Below are positions 33,463 to 44,525 of a stretch of DNA of 64,000 nucleotides, one piece after another. The stretch is from Isoetes taiwanensis (Eukaryota > Streptophyta > Lycopodiopsida > Isoetales > Isoetaceae). The stretch is taken from contig JAJEKV010000052.1 of NCBI GenBank assembly GCA_021234155.1, positions 3,094,254 through 3,158,253 of the forward strand, written 5' to 3'. Below the pieces are notes generated by a model. It had not been told where the DNA came from. It worked only from the letters and a program-made list of their open reading frames with translations, and ran no database searches. Made by a program: the position numbers and the translations under genes. Positions within the stretch are counted from its first letter, which is position 1; each line of letters opens with the position of its first letter.

Positions 33463-34200
33463 AGTGATTTAGGTTGCTTTCGGAATCATAGCGGCCGCCA
33501 AACACTAACTCGTAGCACGGTAGTTAGGAGGAGGCTAAGTCAATGTGTCGTTAGTTCTCTTTGATGTTTGGCTTGGTGTTAGGTTAAGTTAAGAAATTGT
33601 AGCTTTGAAGTGGAGGGGCCAAGATTGGAGGCCTAACAGGTGTCAGTGGGTAGCTTAAATGACGAAGGAGATGGTTTCCTTGGATCGGGCATACTTGAAT
33701 TACCCTAGAACAGTCAACTCCAGGCGAAAAATGGTCAAGGGCAGGCCCAAAAACGAATTCGGGCGCCGCTTGCCTTTTGTCGCTTTGCAGTCAAGTTCGA
33801 AGCGCCCGAAATGCTGTCGGCGCCCGACCCGTCAGACCCGAGTCAACGCGGGCCCGCCAGGTCAACTCGGGCGCCGCTTGCATTTCGACGACACCCAGTT
33901 GAGGGAAGTATTCAGTATAATGCCATCGGCGCCGGGGCCGTATGTGGGCGTATTTTCGGCCAGATAATTTTTTTAATAATAAAATTTTGAAGTTAATAAG
34001 AAATTTTTTTTTTGAAATTTTAAAAGTTAATTGGCCGTTTACCAAACCATTTCCTGTCATTTGTTTTTGCTTCCGTGCCTCCAACCACCGAAGCCGCCCC
34101 GCCATCGCCACCGCCAGGACCTTGATCCTGCGCCCTTGTGCCTTGTGCATCTTAGCGCCCCTTTGCCATCCCCTTCGCCGCCAGCGCCGCACTACCCGCT
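33463..34200 (+). other. Leader of the large chromovirus
   Basis: Non-coding. The GC-rich word GGGCGCCGCTTGC appears twice (about 33,761 and 33,869). An A/T-rich stretch at 33,963-34,030 precedes the first extra ORF. A similar A/T-rich stretch precedes the second extra ORF (44,870-44,960), which suggests separate promoters or introns. Confidence 0.45.
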
Positions 34201-35122
34201 ATGGCCATTACCAAGAGCGCTCCGGATCCGTCCACCATGAGCATCGTGGAGATCTACGCCATGATTGCTAAGCACATGGCTACTGACCCAGCCCTCATCG
34301 ACATCTTGTTGGATGAGTCGGTCAATAGGTTTGAGAACAACGATAGGATTCCATATCCTGTCTATCACTTCTCAGAGCCATTCCTCATCCGGCATTTGAA
34401 CCTACGCCAGCTCCCATATACCCTTGTTGAGCAACCTGATATGGTAATGATGCTCATCAAATTTTATCCTCCCAGCGGAAGGCCATACGAGGAGGAGGAA
34501 GATGTCGACTGAGGCCTAACCGTATTAGGGTTTTGCCAGGGAGGACGACCACCGGGAGATTGAGCGGGCTGACACAGCAGCTCGGGGTAGGGAGTACCGG
34601 TACCTCGGGGACGGCTTTTGGCCATTGATGGCGAGCTATTGAGGTTCCCCCATACCACCGGCATGAGGGTTCCAACGGCTTTGTCCGGGAGAAATCCCCG
34701 ACATTAGCATAGACTATCCGACAACTATTCAGATAGATATGGGTCTCGCGGCCACAACGGTACCATCGGCCCGAACTTAATCGCCGCGCCGCTTTGACCC
34801 GCCTTTTTGCCTCGGATCCAAGAAGACCTAAGGAGAGCTCGGAAAGAGCGAGAAGTTGGAGCAAGATGAGCGGGACCGACAAGATCAGCGGGACCAACAG
34901 GGAGGAGGTGCATCTGGGAGTGGCTCGAACCCAAAACTGACGCATCCGACCGTTAAGCTCCGGAGGAAGGGAGTTGGCCATAAGGCCGGCAGTCAATACA
35001 AGGATAAGTTAAGGACTGTCGGGGCTTTTGGGAAGAAGACCAGCTCCGACCGGAGGCAGCAGAGAGTGGATAACTCCCGGCCGGTTGCTGGGGCTAAGAC
35101 GGTGCCAACATCGTCGGGGCCT
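34201..35122 (+). CDS. Extra ORF 1, N-terminal part (unknown domain and basic linker)
   Basis: I do not recognise this part. The ATG at 34,201 is in a good context (GCTATGGCC) and opens a 104-codon frame (MAITKSAPDPSTMSIVEIYA; YPVYHFSEPFLIRHLNLRQL). Coding-like sequence continues in shifted frames: REIERADTAARGREYRYL, then QEDLRRARKEREKLEQDERD, a charged helix. A long basic Ser/Thr/Gly-rich stretch follows, with KLRRKGVGHKAGSQYKDKLR and KKTSSDRRQQR. It leads straight to the insertion point of the nested transposon. Directly beyond that transposon the sequence resumes as histone H3, so the basic stretch may be an extended histone-type tail. That joining is inference. Confidence 0.55.
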
Positions 35123-35143
35123 GCACAAGGCACCCAAAATTAA

Positions 35144-35540
35144 AACACTACATGGTTTTTCCTATGGTTATGACTATAAAACCATTCTACAAAACCAATG
35201 GGTGTTTGGGGGTAAATTTCATTAAAAACCATATGTGGCTAAACTACTTGGGTTTTCTTGTAGGATTTGTTAAAGTGGTATTATGGCATAGTAATTGCAA
35301 ATGGCTATTATGTAGTGTTTGTCAAAGTGGTATTATATGTTGGTAAACGGTATGGTATATATATAATGTTTCATGAGCACGGTTTGTTAATGTGGTATAA
35401 CGTGATGGCTCTGGACATGGTTTAATGTAGTGCTCTTTTCATGTGATTTTAATGTGGTGGCTATTGTGGTAAAAGTAGCATGGATAATTTTCATGGTAAA
35501 TGCACACGGTTTTCAATGTGTTATATGCAATAAAGCATCA
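35144..35540. repeat. Left subterminal TGGTTT repeat region
   Basis: Frequent ATGGTTT, GTGGTAT and ACGGTTT words occur at irregular spacing. The region is reciprocal to the AAACCAC-rich block at the other end. Confidence 0.6.
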
Positions 35541-36337
35541 GTATTTAATCGGTCAAAGTGTTTCGGTTATTGTCTTAAGCACTGTTATGTTTATCAAACT
35601 TAGATGTAATTCTTTTTTTCCTAAATGTCCGTGGTTTTGTAACCCATTACGCCTATTGTTATCATTTATAAACTAGTATCAGTTATTATCTTAAGCACTG
35701 TTATGTTTATCAAACTTAGATGTAACAGTGTTTTTCCTAAATGCGCATGATTTTGTAACACATTACGCCCATTGTTATTATTTATAAACTAGTAACCTTA
35801 TCTAGTTTAAAGCATTTGAAGTTACTAGTCTAAAGCATTTCAATTACTGCATAGAAACCATGGCGATCTTTTTCACTCAAGGTGTACTTGTAAGGTTGAC
35901 AAACCACTAACGATTTCTAGTCTTAAGCTTCTTAGGTTACTGCATAGAAAGAATGGCGATCTTTTCGCTGAAGTTCTTACAAGAATCTTGTTCTGCAAAA
36001 ATTACGGAGCCAGGGGATTTGAACCCCAACCATTTCCAAAACTCTTAAAGAATGATAAATTTATTTCCAGAAATATGCAGCAGCTGCTTTGAGTGCTCCA
36101 AATTTTGAGCTAATCAAGATATATGCATTCTGCAGATTTTGTACGACACCAAGATCTAAGGTTAGTCGGCTTAAGTTGGCTTACAATATGCGAGCTTGAT
36201 ATTTGATGGCTTGGACAATTTGGTTATTGTAACAAAAGAGTCGTCAACTCTAAATTCTGCAGAGGCAACGCATTAATTGAGTATCTACTAAAAGTATTGC
36301 TACGCAATTGAAGTTTTTCTAAGCAGAGATTACCAAC

Positions 36338-37671
36338 CTAATTGTCAAATCGAATTCCAAGACTTTGTAACTGCATCTCAATTGTACTGGCCCATTCCTT
36401 GTTGGCTTTTGGATTTGCAGGACTTGGATGCATGATTTCACCGACTCTGACATTAGTTGAAACACATTTACGAATTTCCTTCGCTGCATACTGCCCTGTT
36501 ATACCAATTAACCACGACTAATAAGCAACTAAGGAAGGAGAGTATAAAGAGTTCCTTCTCCCAATATGAAAAAGCATATGGTCAACTGCTTCAGTATAAT
36601 TTAGATACTATTGGCAACATTCTGATGCATGCCCAGTTTCATCAACAGACTATTAATTACAGAAACATGCCCAACCATACCAATCCAAATGATGTTGATT
36701 ACCTGCCAAACAAGTCCAAAGATGCAATTGGATGCTTTTCCAAATAAAATGCAGGTTATTCTCAACAAGTGTTACTGGGATGCTACATACCAATCCCAAC
36801 CACCGAAATAGGTTGTAGAAGTTCGATGGTTTTAGAAAGTGCATGGTTGCAAATGCTATTTATCACTTTTCGTTCTGCAGGCTTCAGTTGATTGGGAGTA
36901 CGATTCCTGTAAAAAGAATACTCAGATTATACTCTGCAAACAGATATTCCATACAAATTCCCAACAAATATTAACAGGAAAAAGGTCAGTGACATATTGG
37001 CAACATCATGTCTTAATGGGAAGACTTGAGGCTTTGATACATAGACAGACAGCAAAAGGCCACTGTAAAATTGAAGAATGACTTGCATAGACTGAGATTT
37101 CTTTATTAACTTAATAAGAGGAAGAAAATATGCAAGTTTCTATTCAGTTCAGTAACTTACTTGCCTGAAGCCTCCATAAACATGAGAGGACAATAGTTGT
37201 ATACCCAGAAGAGCTGAAAAAAATTCCCAGGAGTATGGAACTTCTCCTTTACCCATCCCTAGAGGCGTTGTCCACTCACCTAGAAGTAAAAATCTTCTGG
37301 AGATAAGAAGGGTCGCACCAAAAATGTAAAAGGATAGTTAACTCTTCGATCTCATGAGCTTAGTCCCATTAACTCAGAATTTTAATGGCATAATTTCGAC
37401 CCAGAGATCCATAAGGAACATATGATGTATGATTAATCCTTGAATCATTCTATCTGAACAGTCCAGGCACCTAGCATTCATTACTTTGAAGAGGCAAAGT
37501 AGGGTAAAAAGGATCCTTGCAGAAATATCCCTAACACCAGCTTATTGGTTATTGTAGTGCTGCTTTACCTGTCTAAGCACGAAATTAATGCCAAAAAAAT
37601 GTAAAATGTTAACCTCTCTCCTTTGACAATTGAAACCATGAATAGGCCGTTTTGGATGAAGTAGCTTTGGG
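36338..37671 (-). pseudogene. SMUG1-like uracil-DNA glycosylase fragment with introns
   Basis: Four exons on the minus strand join with GT-AG ends: 37,671-37,614 (LLHPKRPIHGFNCQRRE), 37,279-37,161 (VSGQRL, stop, GWVKEKFHTPGNFFQLF and NYCPLMFMEASG), 36,906-36,791 (NRTPNQLKPAERKVINSICN and VVGIG) and 36,495-36,338 (QYAAKEIRKCV and VGEIMHPSPANPKANKEW, then a stop). Order and spacing match SMUG1, the family-3 glycosylase of base excision repair. The catalytic-loop histidine in HPSP is kept. One in-frame TAG replaces an expected Trp codon (37,263-37,261). The exon with the NPGP catalytic motif is not found, so this is a truncated, probably dead copy. Retained introns show that it was captured as DNA, not as mRNA. 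Confidence 0.86.
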
Positions 37672-37939
37672 CTGCCAACCTGCCGGTATAGGGCACAGTT
37701 ACGAAACACAGTAATACTACATGGTCAAACTGAAACCAGGATAATATAACCACTTTGACATAAGTTTGACTATGCCCATAATATAAATATTTTGATCTAC
37801 AGAACTAATATAACATTTTTTGAATCACTTGATACTGCAAAAAACAAGGATACATAAAATAAAACATGCAACAAAACTTTAAAATTTGGAATATTTGGAA
37901 AACAACAAAAGATCACGGGTTAGTTTTCTACCTTGGGAT

Positions 37940-38500
37940 GAAGAAAGCAAATGTGAGAGTCTGCTAAGATTTGCCAAAGGAAAACCCCCATCGCCTGTGT
38001 AAAAAATGGAAAACCTTCATTCACCTGTGTGTAAAAAATGGAGCTAAGGCGGAAAGCATTTGTGCTTCAGAAAACTTTAAATGCATTAGCTAGATTGAAG
38101 AGCCATTCCTCACAGCTATAGATTTCCGACGACTCCTGCATACCAAAGAGAGCTGCGAATCCATTAAAAATCATAAGTAAAAAAGACCTAAAGGGTCCTA
38201 ACAGAAAAACCTTAGGATGTCGAAAAGCTGCCATGAATCGCCAAGGATTTGCAACTCCATCGTTGTTTCTTGAAAAGGGTCGGAATGGCCAGTTGAAGCA
38301 GGTTATCTAGTGAATCTTTGCCATGCAGGGCTGGTTGCGCAGACGCTTCCATCAGATCCGAGCTTCTACGCATCCAAAGTATCAGATCGGATATGTTCTG
38401 ATCAAGGACAGAAAAGCCATGGGCGCCATGGCTATGGCATCCGAGCCTCTGTAAGGGCAAAAAAATGAGCGGGAGAAATAATAATAAAACCAAATAAGGT
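37940..38500 (-). other. Possible upstream exons of the SMUG1-like fragment
   Basis: A 93-codon minus frame (38,493-38,212) contains SSDLMEASAQPALHGKDSLD and could encode the poorly conserved N-terminus of the same gene. I could not find the NPGP motif between it and 37,671. Assignment is tentative. Confidence 0.3.
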
Positions 38501-38536
38501 GGGAGAAATAAAATAGAACCTTAAATTAAAAAAAAA

Positions 38537-39182
38537 GGGAAAGTTACCCAAATGCCCTTGTGGAATGCAGATATTCCTGGAATGCCCATGCAAGATAAAA
38601 AATGCCCAAAATGCCCTTTGGGCGGCAGAGGCTTGATATATATTATCTCTATCTACTCAAACAAAAATCAAATTGATCCCTTGTTTTTGAATTCCATTTG
38701 CATGTGAATAATTTTGTTTTTTTATCAGGTTATTCCTCGAAGATCATGGCTAGGGCTTCTACTAGTATGCATGAGTTAATTTTTTAAAATTGTATAATTG
38801 GTTCCGGCAATCCGGTTAGAAAATGCCATTTCAAAGTTCTGAATTCTGCTAGGTCTGACGGTGGAGCTTCGAATTGGTCGAAAATTCTAGTGTTGATTTG
38901 AATTACTATGATCTTGTTGGGTTTTTGTCTGATCCTAATCTCTGATATAAATTTGGACATGGAGAACGAGGCATGCTGCAACGCAAGAAACCCACGAATT
39001 TGAATCAGGCCGTAAAACCCTTTGTCCCTTGTATTTAGAACCGGATCGTGGAGCTCTGTCTAACTCTACTCGCATCTCTACTCTGCCCATTGCGTGTCCA
39101 AAGGGCATTTTGGGCATTTTTTATCTTGCAAGGGCATTCCAAGAATATTTGCATTTGGCAAGGGCATTGTGGTAACTTTCCC
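38537..39182. mobile_element. 646 bp MITE with ~95-100 bp terminal inverted repeats
   Basis: GGGAAAGTTACCCAAATGCC... (38,537-38,630) recurs inverted at 39,081-39,182, including AAGATAAAAAATGCCCAAAA and CCCTTTGG. Both flanks are A-rich (eight to nine A on the left, six on the right), so a target duplication within poly(A) is likely but not resolvable. Long TIRs suggest a Mutator-like origin. Confidence 0.85.
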
Positions 39183-40280
39183 AAAAAACAAATCAATAAC
39201 CAAAAAGATTTTCGGCATTCTTTTGAGCCATTTCCATCAAAATTTCTAGGGTTTTTCGGGTAACTAAATACAATATTTTAAGTATTTTTGATAGTTTCAA
39301 TTATAAGCATGCATTTTTACTCCTACTCTACCCATCCTAATCGCTTTTTTTTAGCATCACAAAAAAACAAAGACCGTTCATTCAACCATTAAATCCTAGG
39401 AGAATTTAACCGTCGTACCCGTGGCAGAGAAGCGGGGGAAAATTGAGCAGAGAAGAGAAGCAAGAGACTCTGCGGGTTGCGGGATATGTTGGTTGCTTCT
39501 GCTTTCTTCCTTCCGTTCAACCTTCTGACCTTTTACCTTCAACAAACCATCGTCTCTTTTATTTTTCCTTGTTCACACGGCAAAGTCATGTCAGGCTGTC
39601 CTAATGGTCAGATAGAACAGAAGCAGATTCAGCAGCCCCAGATCTGCTTCAAGACCTCTAGATGCGATGCACACCTACAACTTATAATCGATAATTGAAT
39701 CCCCGGATATTCAAGGTGGGTTTGCTCACCTTTTATTTGGTAGTTTTCAACCATTAACATTGTCATTGCCTTATTTTAAAAGTAAGGCAATTATATTGCC
39801 TTATAAATTGACTTCACTCCCCATTATCTAGAAGAGAATCTAGAAGCAGTAGCATCAAGGCAATACCTAATCTAACGATGTTGGTGCGCCACAATAATAT
39901 ATACTAGATAAGTGCCCAATAGCACAAATTTTCTTTCCAAAGCTTACATGACATCTAGATATCTAGCATGTGCTATAGTTCCTAGTGTTATAACATCATA
40001 CTATAAAAGCATGCTAGCTTACACTAGTCACATGATGCAACATCGAAGGAGAGGCACTAAGGAAAGCTAGAAGTGCATTTGGTATCTTTCAAGAAAGAAT
40101 CTTTGAGATTCTGCCAAAGAATTCTATAATGTGCCTAATTTGCAGCTTGTGACGGAACAATGGAGGATGTTTTAATTGTTGTAGACATCAAATTGTCCCT
40201 TAACCATATGTCAAGTGGAAAAGTCTGATATTCTCTAGATATGGCAATCGAGCTTCTCAGATGGGGTCAGGACATAATTG
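39183..40280. other. Transposon interior, nothing recognised
   Basis: A/T-rich DNA with no supported gene. The short frame at 39,477-39,698 has no known domain. Confidence 0.4.
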
Positions 40281-40289
40281 TTGAGGATA

Positions 40290-40670
40290 ATAGAACTCTT
40301 TGATGGTATGTTGCAGCATGTTTTTCCATGAACCGTGGGCGCTAAATAGGATTATTCCCATCCATAAAGTTGGGGATAAAGGTTGTATGAAAAATTATAG
40401 AACCATCATGGTGGTGAGCAGTATGTTGGTCAAATTGTTTGAGGTAGTTTTGGAAATGAGATTGGGAAGTGGACGTAAGGGCAAAATGTCAGAGCTAGGG
40501 GACATAGTGGTTTTCGTCATGATCATTTAACCACGGATCATCTAGTCACTTTAAGCATAGTCATGGAAGGATCCAACGGAGTTGGTAATGCACTATTTTG
40601 CTGCTTCGTCGATTTTACGAAAGCATTTAACCGAGTCCTGAGGAGCAAATTAGGAGTCATGAGACTATAA
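40290..40670 (+). mobile_element. LINE reverse transcriptase fragment
   Basis: Translation gives RIIPIHKVGDKGCMKNYRTI and VKLFEVVLEMRL. After frame changes it gives TTDHLVTLSIVMEGSNGVGN and FVDFTKAFNRVLRSKLG. These are the NxRxI, template-contact and motif A regions of a LINE RT. Motifs B and C are absent. It belongs to a different LINE lineage from the 14-20 kb element and is a dead relic. Confidence 0.82.
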
Positions 40671-42224
40671 AATATTCCAGCCATACCATTGAACTATTAT
40701 ATTATGCCAAGAATAGACATGCATGTCAAGTATTTATAAATTTGGTGTGGCAAAATTTGGGTGTAACATAATCCTCACACCGGCCCAAATGGTATAAAAT
40801 TTCAACAAATAGTATCTTTTGAGGGTAGGAGATGTTTCAACATATAACATATGGTCCCTAAAGCAACACTGTGAGGTTGTATAGTCTCGTCCTTCCTGAA
40901 GTGGTGAATTGGATTGTCACTCTAAATACCTTGATCCATACACCACACTTGCGAAGCCCAAACTAACTAAAATGACCTAATAACATGAAGCCTATAGTTC
41001 AATGCTCAAACTTTTTCTTTCTTAGGCAAATTCTTGAAGCTATAAACCATTTTCTAGATAATTTTTCGTAAATATTCTAGGGAAACCATACCATTGAAAT
41101 ATTATATTACACCAAGAACAAACATGCATGTCATTACAAAATTGTTCTGGAAAAGTTTGGGCATAACTTGATTTTTGGATCCAAATGGTAAAAATGTCGA
41201 ACAAATGGTGTCTTTTAATGGTAGAATATTTTCCAATCAACAGATAACATACTATTTCTAGAAGCAATTGAAGTCAATGCTATGAGGTCGTATATAGTCT
41301 TGTCTGAATTGGTGGATTGGATTATCACTCTAAATCTCTAGGGTACATTTTGATTCATATGCCACATCTACAAATGTTTCAAACTAATTAAAATAACCTA
41401 ATAATATAAAACCTACAGTTCAATGCGCAAATTTTGCTTTTTTGGTCTAGTGGCAACACACTAGTTCTAGCAACTACAGGTGTCAAGTTCTAGACCGCCC
41501 AAAATCGTACTCTGAACTGTTGGGCGTCAAATCCCATAGATGCAATGTAAAGTGGTTGGGGGCAGGGCCCAATCGAGCAATGTAGTGTGGTGTGTGGTCA
41601 CATGTCCACTTGGATGATGTCTAGTGGCGTGACGTTAAAACAACTATCTATCTTTCTTGAGGCAAAATTTTAAAGCTGTATCTATTTTCTAGACAAGTGC
41701 AAACATATGTTACAATAAAAAAGAGAACCACAACAAAGCTCAAACACAGAAGGAGACTATCACTTTTATGTTGGGGCACTTGCCTTCATTGAGTTCTACT
41801 TTGAGAGTCCATTAAGGACTATATTTGACACCCAAAAGTTACATTTTGTAAGTTTATTCACATTTGTTAGGAATTGATGCCAAGGCTCATTTTGTTCATT
41901 GATTTAACTACCATACCATTGCCTTATCAAAAAGACATGAGGAGGTTCATTGGACGTGTTAGAGCTTCCTTGAAGTCATTTGTTGCTTTCATTTGTTATT
42001 GATGATTCTTCATGTAAATTATATCATTGATATGTGCTCGTTTTGGTTGCTAAATGTAAAAGGCCTTATGCTCCATCTTAGCACCAGGTTCCGTCATAAT
42101 CATTCTTTGCATGTCATTAAGATGCATATGTAGTATCATGTCATGGCTACTCCAGGACTATTATCTATTTGATTGTCTAGTAAGCTATGCAATCACCTAG
42201 TTCCTTAAATGAAGAAATCTATTG
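40671..42224. other. Transposon interior, nothing recognised
   Basis: Two loosely similar segments (about 40,680-41,000 and 41,090-41,420) share CCATACCATTGAA(C/A)TATTATATTA and GGTGGATTGGATT-like words, an old internal duplication. No gene is seen. Confidence 0.4.
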
Positions 42225-42237
42225 AAGACATTGTTTT

Positions 42238-43532
42238 GATTTTGAACGGATGAAGCAGCAAAGCGGCAGCGGCTAGGTCGTCTGCAGGAGAGGCTACCGC
42301 CGCTTCTCCTTGCCTTCGGATCAGCAGCGAAGCATGGAGAGGAGATTCTTGGGGATGGTGTCCAGGCCAGGACATTCTTTTGCGTTGAGATTGGTCCTTC
42401 ACAAGTTTGTTCCAGGTTTTCTTGAGATGTAACCTGTAGGCGATCTTCAACTTTGTTTCTTTTTTGCCGTATTAGTTCATTTCTTCCTTGCAGCTGTTGA
42501 TGGATCCAAAAAAGATTTTTCTACGGCTGGGTCGACCTGGGATTGATTGAAAAATATAGGCTGAATTGATGCAAATTGAAGCAGGTTAAGTTCTTGAGTT
42601 CTTTCTGGATAAGCTTATTTAAAGAAATACAATCTTGAAGTGATTTAGAATGTTCTGGTTTATTCTTTTCTGCTGGCGGAAAGACTAAATTTATGGTTCA
42701 GAGAAAGATCAGGTACTTATGCAGTTTTGGTCTTCTTTAGTATGTAATGCAAGTAGGTTGAATGGATTAGGCCGAGCTAGGGTTTTGCTGATATCTATAC
42801 ATCTTGCACCGGGCTTTAAAGGGAGGAGTCTGGCGGCTGGGCATATGCTTTGTCTAGCCAGCTTCAGATTGAAAGCTTACCCCGATAATGCAACATCAGA
42901 TCCAGTTTAATGTACAGGATAATTTGCTTGCTTATGATACGAGAAACTAGAATTCAAGAAGCAATGGCAGCTTCTATGAGCAGAGTGGCAGGCTGCTCTC
43001 CTAACACTGATCTATACTTTTCTTTATCATATTTTTAGTATCATGGTATGAGTAATGCAGCTTGGTGATAGGGCTTGTCCACCTATCCCACTTCCAATGT
43101 TATATACAGGTAGAAGTAATGGTGGTTGTTTCATGTTGTCTTCTGCATATGGTCGAGGATGTATGGGCTCCTTGATCTACATACAGTTGAGGATGTATGG
43201 GCTCCTTGATGGATAATGGAAGTGGAAGACGCCCTCTACAAGGTGACCCTTTCGTCTTGATTCAGAGGATACTGAAAGGTTCTGTGACCTTTATCTGATA
43301 TCTCTTTGGTTTTATTGCTGCTCAATTCAATAAGTTTCAGTTCATGGAGAGTGAAGATGTTGAGGTTTCTCCTGTAGTAGTCCTCTATGAAAGTTGAAGC
43401 ATTATATTTTGTACTTTTCATATATGTGCAGAAATACTTCCTATAAGATCCATGTGGGATCGTTGATGTAATTCTTCCTATCATATGAATAAAAAAGCAG
43501 TTCCGTTCCTTCAAAAAAAAAAAAAAAAAAAA
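42238..43532 (+). mobile_element. Poly(A) retrocopy with 13 bp target duplication
   Basis: A 1.3 kb insertion ends in an A21-22 tract at 43,513-43,534, with AATAAA at 43,488-43,493, about 20 bp before the tract. AAGACATTGTTTT flanks it on both sides (42,225-42,237 and 43,533-43,545). These are the marks of LINE-mediated retroposition of a polyadenylated transcript. No protein is recognised in it, so the source could be a non-coding RNA or a UTR-rich mRNA. The long uninterrupted A tract and perfect duplication point to a recent event. Confidence 0.85.
43153..43216. repeat. Short tandem duplication in the retrocopy
   Basis: GAGGATGTATGGGCTCCTTGAT occurs twice, about 35 bp apart, inside the retrocopy. 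Confidence 0.8.
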
Positions 43533-43879
43533 AGACATTGTTTTAATATTATCCAAGTGTTCTCATGGATTAATATCACCTTTTTGGTGCACCTTGCACA
43601 TACATTAAAGGGGACAATCTCGAAATCTATTGTTTTAGAATCATTGGGCACAAAAAATGTCCCAATTATTTGGAACTTATAGTAAACTTCATGATCTACT
43701 ATCAAGATTATGATTGTCGAATGTATTAAACTAAGACAACACTGATCAATTATAAAGGGCTTGTCTTGAATGCTTGTAGAAGGTATACTCATAATTCCTT
43801 AAAATATAAACTTTCATAGCATATGTTTAAGTAATAATTTAATTTACATCATGGAATGCATAATATCTATTGAAGTTTA

Positions 43880-44500
43880 TGAATAAGCACTATGAATAAC
43901 CACCCTTTTGGTTGGGAATTATAAATAACCACCATGCAAATTAAATTGGTATGGAAACCCATGCTACGAACCATAATCGATTTTTAGTAGACAATTCTGC
44001 AATTGAAAACAAGCATGAATAAGCACTAGATATTTATATTGGTAGTAAAAACCACCTTGTAAACTAAATTAATTTTAATAAACCATACTACAAAAGAAAA
44101 CCAATGTGGTCCACTTAAATAATAAATAATTTTGGCAATAGAAAACCAACATGAATAACCACTAGGTATTTAAATTGGCAGTGAAAACCACCTTGCAAAC
44201 TACACTAATTTTAGTAAACCATACTACAAAAGAAAGCCAACGTGGAAAATCATCGTCTCGCATTGAAAAACCATACCATAAACCATTACCAACTTAATAG
44301 CCCATGTTGTATCAATAAACTAACAAGAAAACCACGCTAGAAACCATTATCAATTTGAATAAACCATGTTGCAACAAAAACTAGCATGAAAAACCACATC
44401 CTGCTTATAAAAACCACTATAATGTGTGGTTTCTATTAAGATTATTATTTTTTGTATAGGTAACCACATGTACAGTGGTTCCTTAGTGGTTAATTACGGC
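43880..44500. repeat. Right subterminal AAACCAC repeat region
   Basis: AAACCAC, AAAACCA and AATAACCAC words recur every 15-40 bp up to the right transposon end. Larger internal near-repeats occur around 44,030-44,235 (AAACCACCTTG(T/C)AAACTA). Confidence 0.75.
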
Positions 44501-44525
44501 AGTTAAATTTTAAGATGCCTTGTGC

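Larger units (their letters stand above)
35123..44525. mobile_element. 9.4 kb DNA transposon nested in extra ORF 1
   Basis: Left end GCACAAGGCACCCAAAATTA and right end, inverted, GCACAAGGCATCTTAAAATT form imperfect terminal inverted repeats. Several hundred bases inside each end are full of TGGTTT/GTGGT words pointing inward, and thus AAACCAC on the right. This is the pattern of subterminal transposase-binding repeats. Flanking sequence shares GGGCC on both sides, but an exact target duplication is not clear. No transposase is seen. Cargo: SMUG1-like gene fragment, MITE, LINE fragment and retrocopy. Confidence 0.72.

Noticed and set aside
32118-33505. Open frames of up to 174 codons inside the 5' LTR, with partial counterparts in the 3' LTR
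   Set aside because: They lie on the strand opposite to the element, are not conserved between the two LTRs and show no domain.
34457-34996. 179-codon minus-strand frame in the leader region of the large element
   Set aside because: It is the antisense shadow of extra ORF 1. The plus strand has the better codon-like composition and the link to the H3 fold.
38212-38493. A separate gene for the 93-codon minus frame
   Set aside because: It sits directly upstream of the SMUG1-like exons on the same strand and is more simply a possible first exon of that fragment. Not strong enough to call alone.
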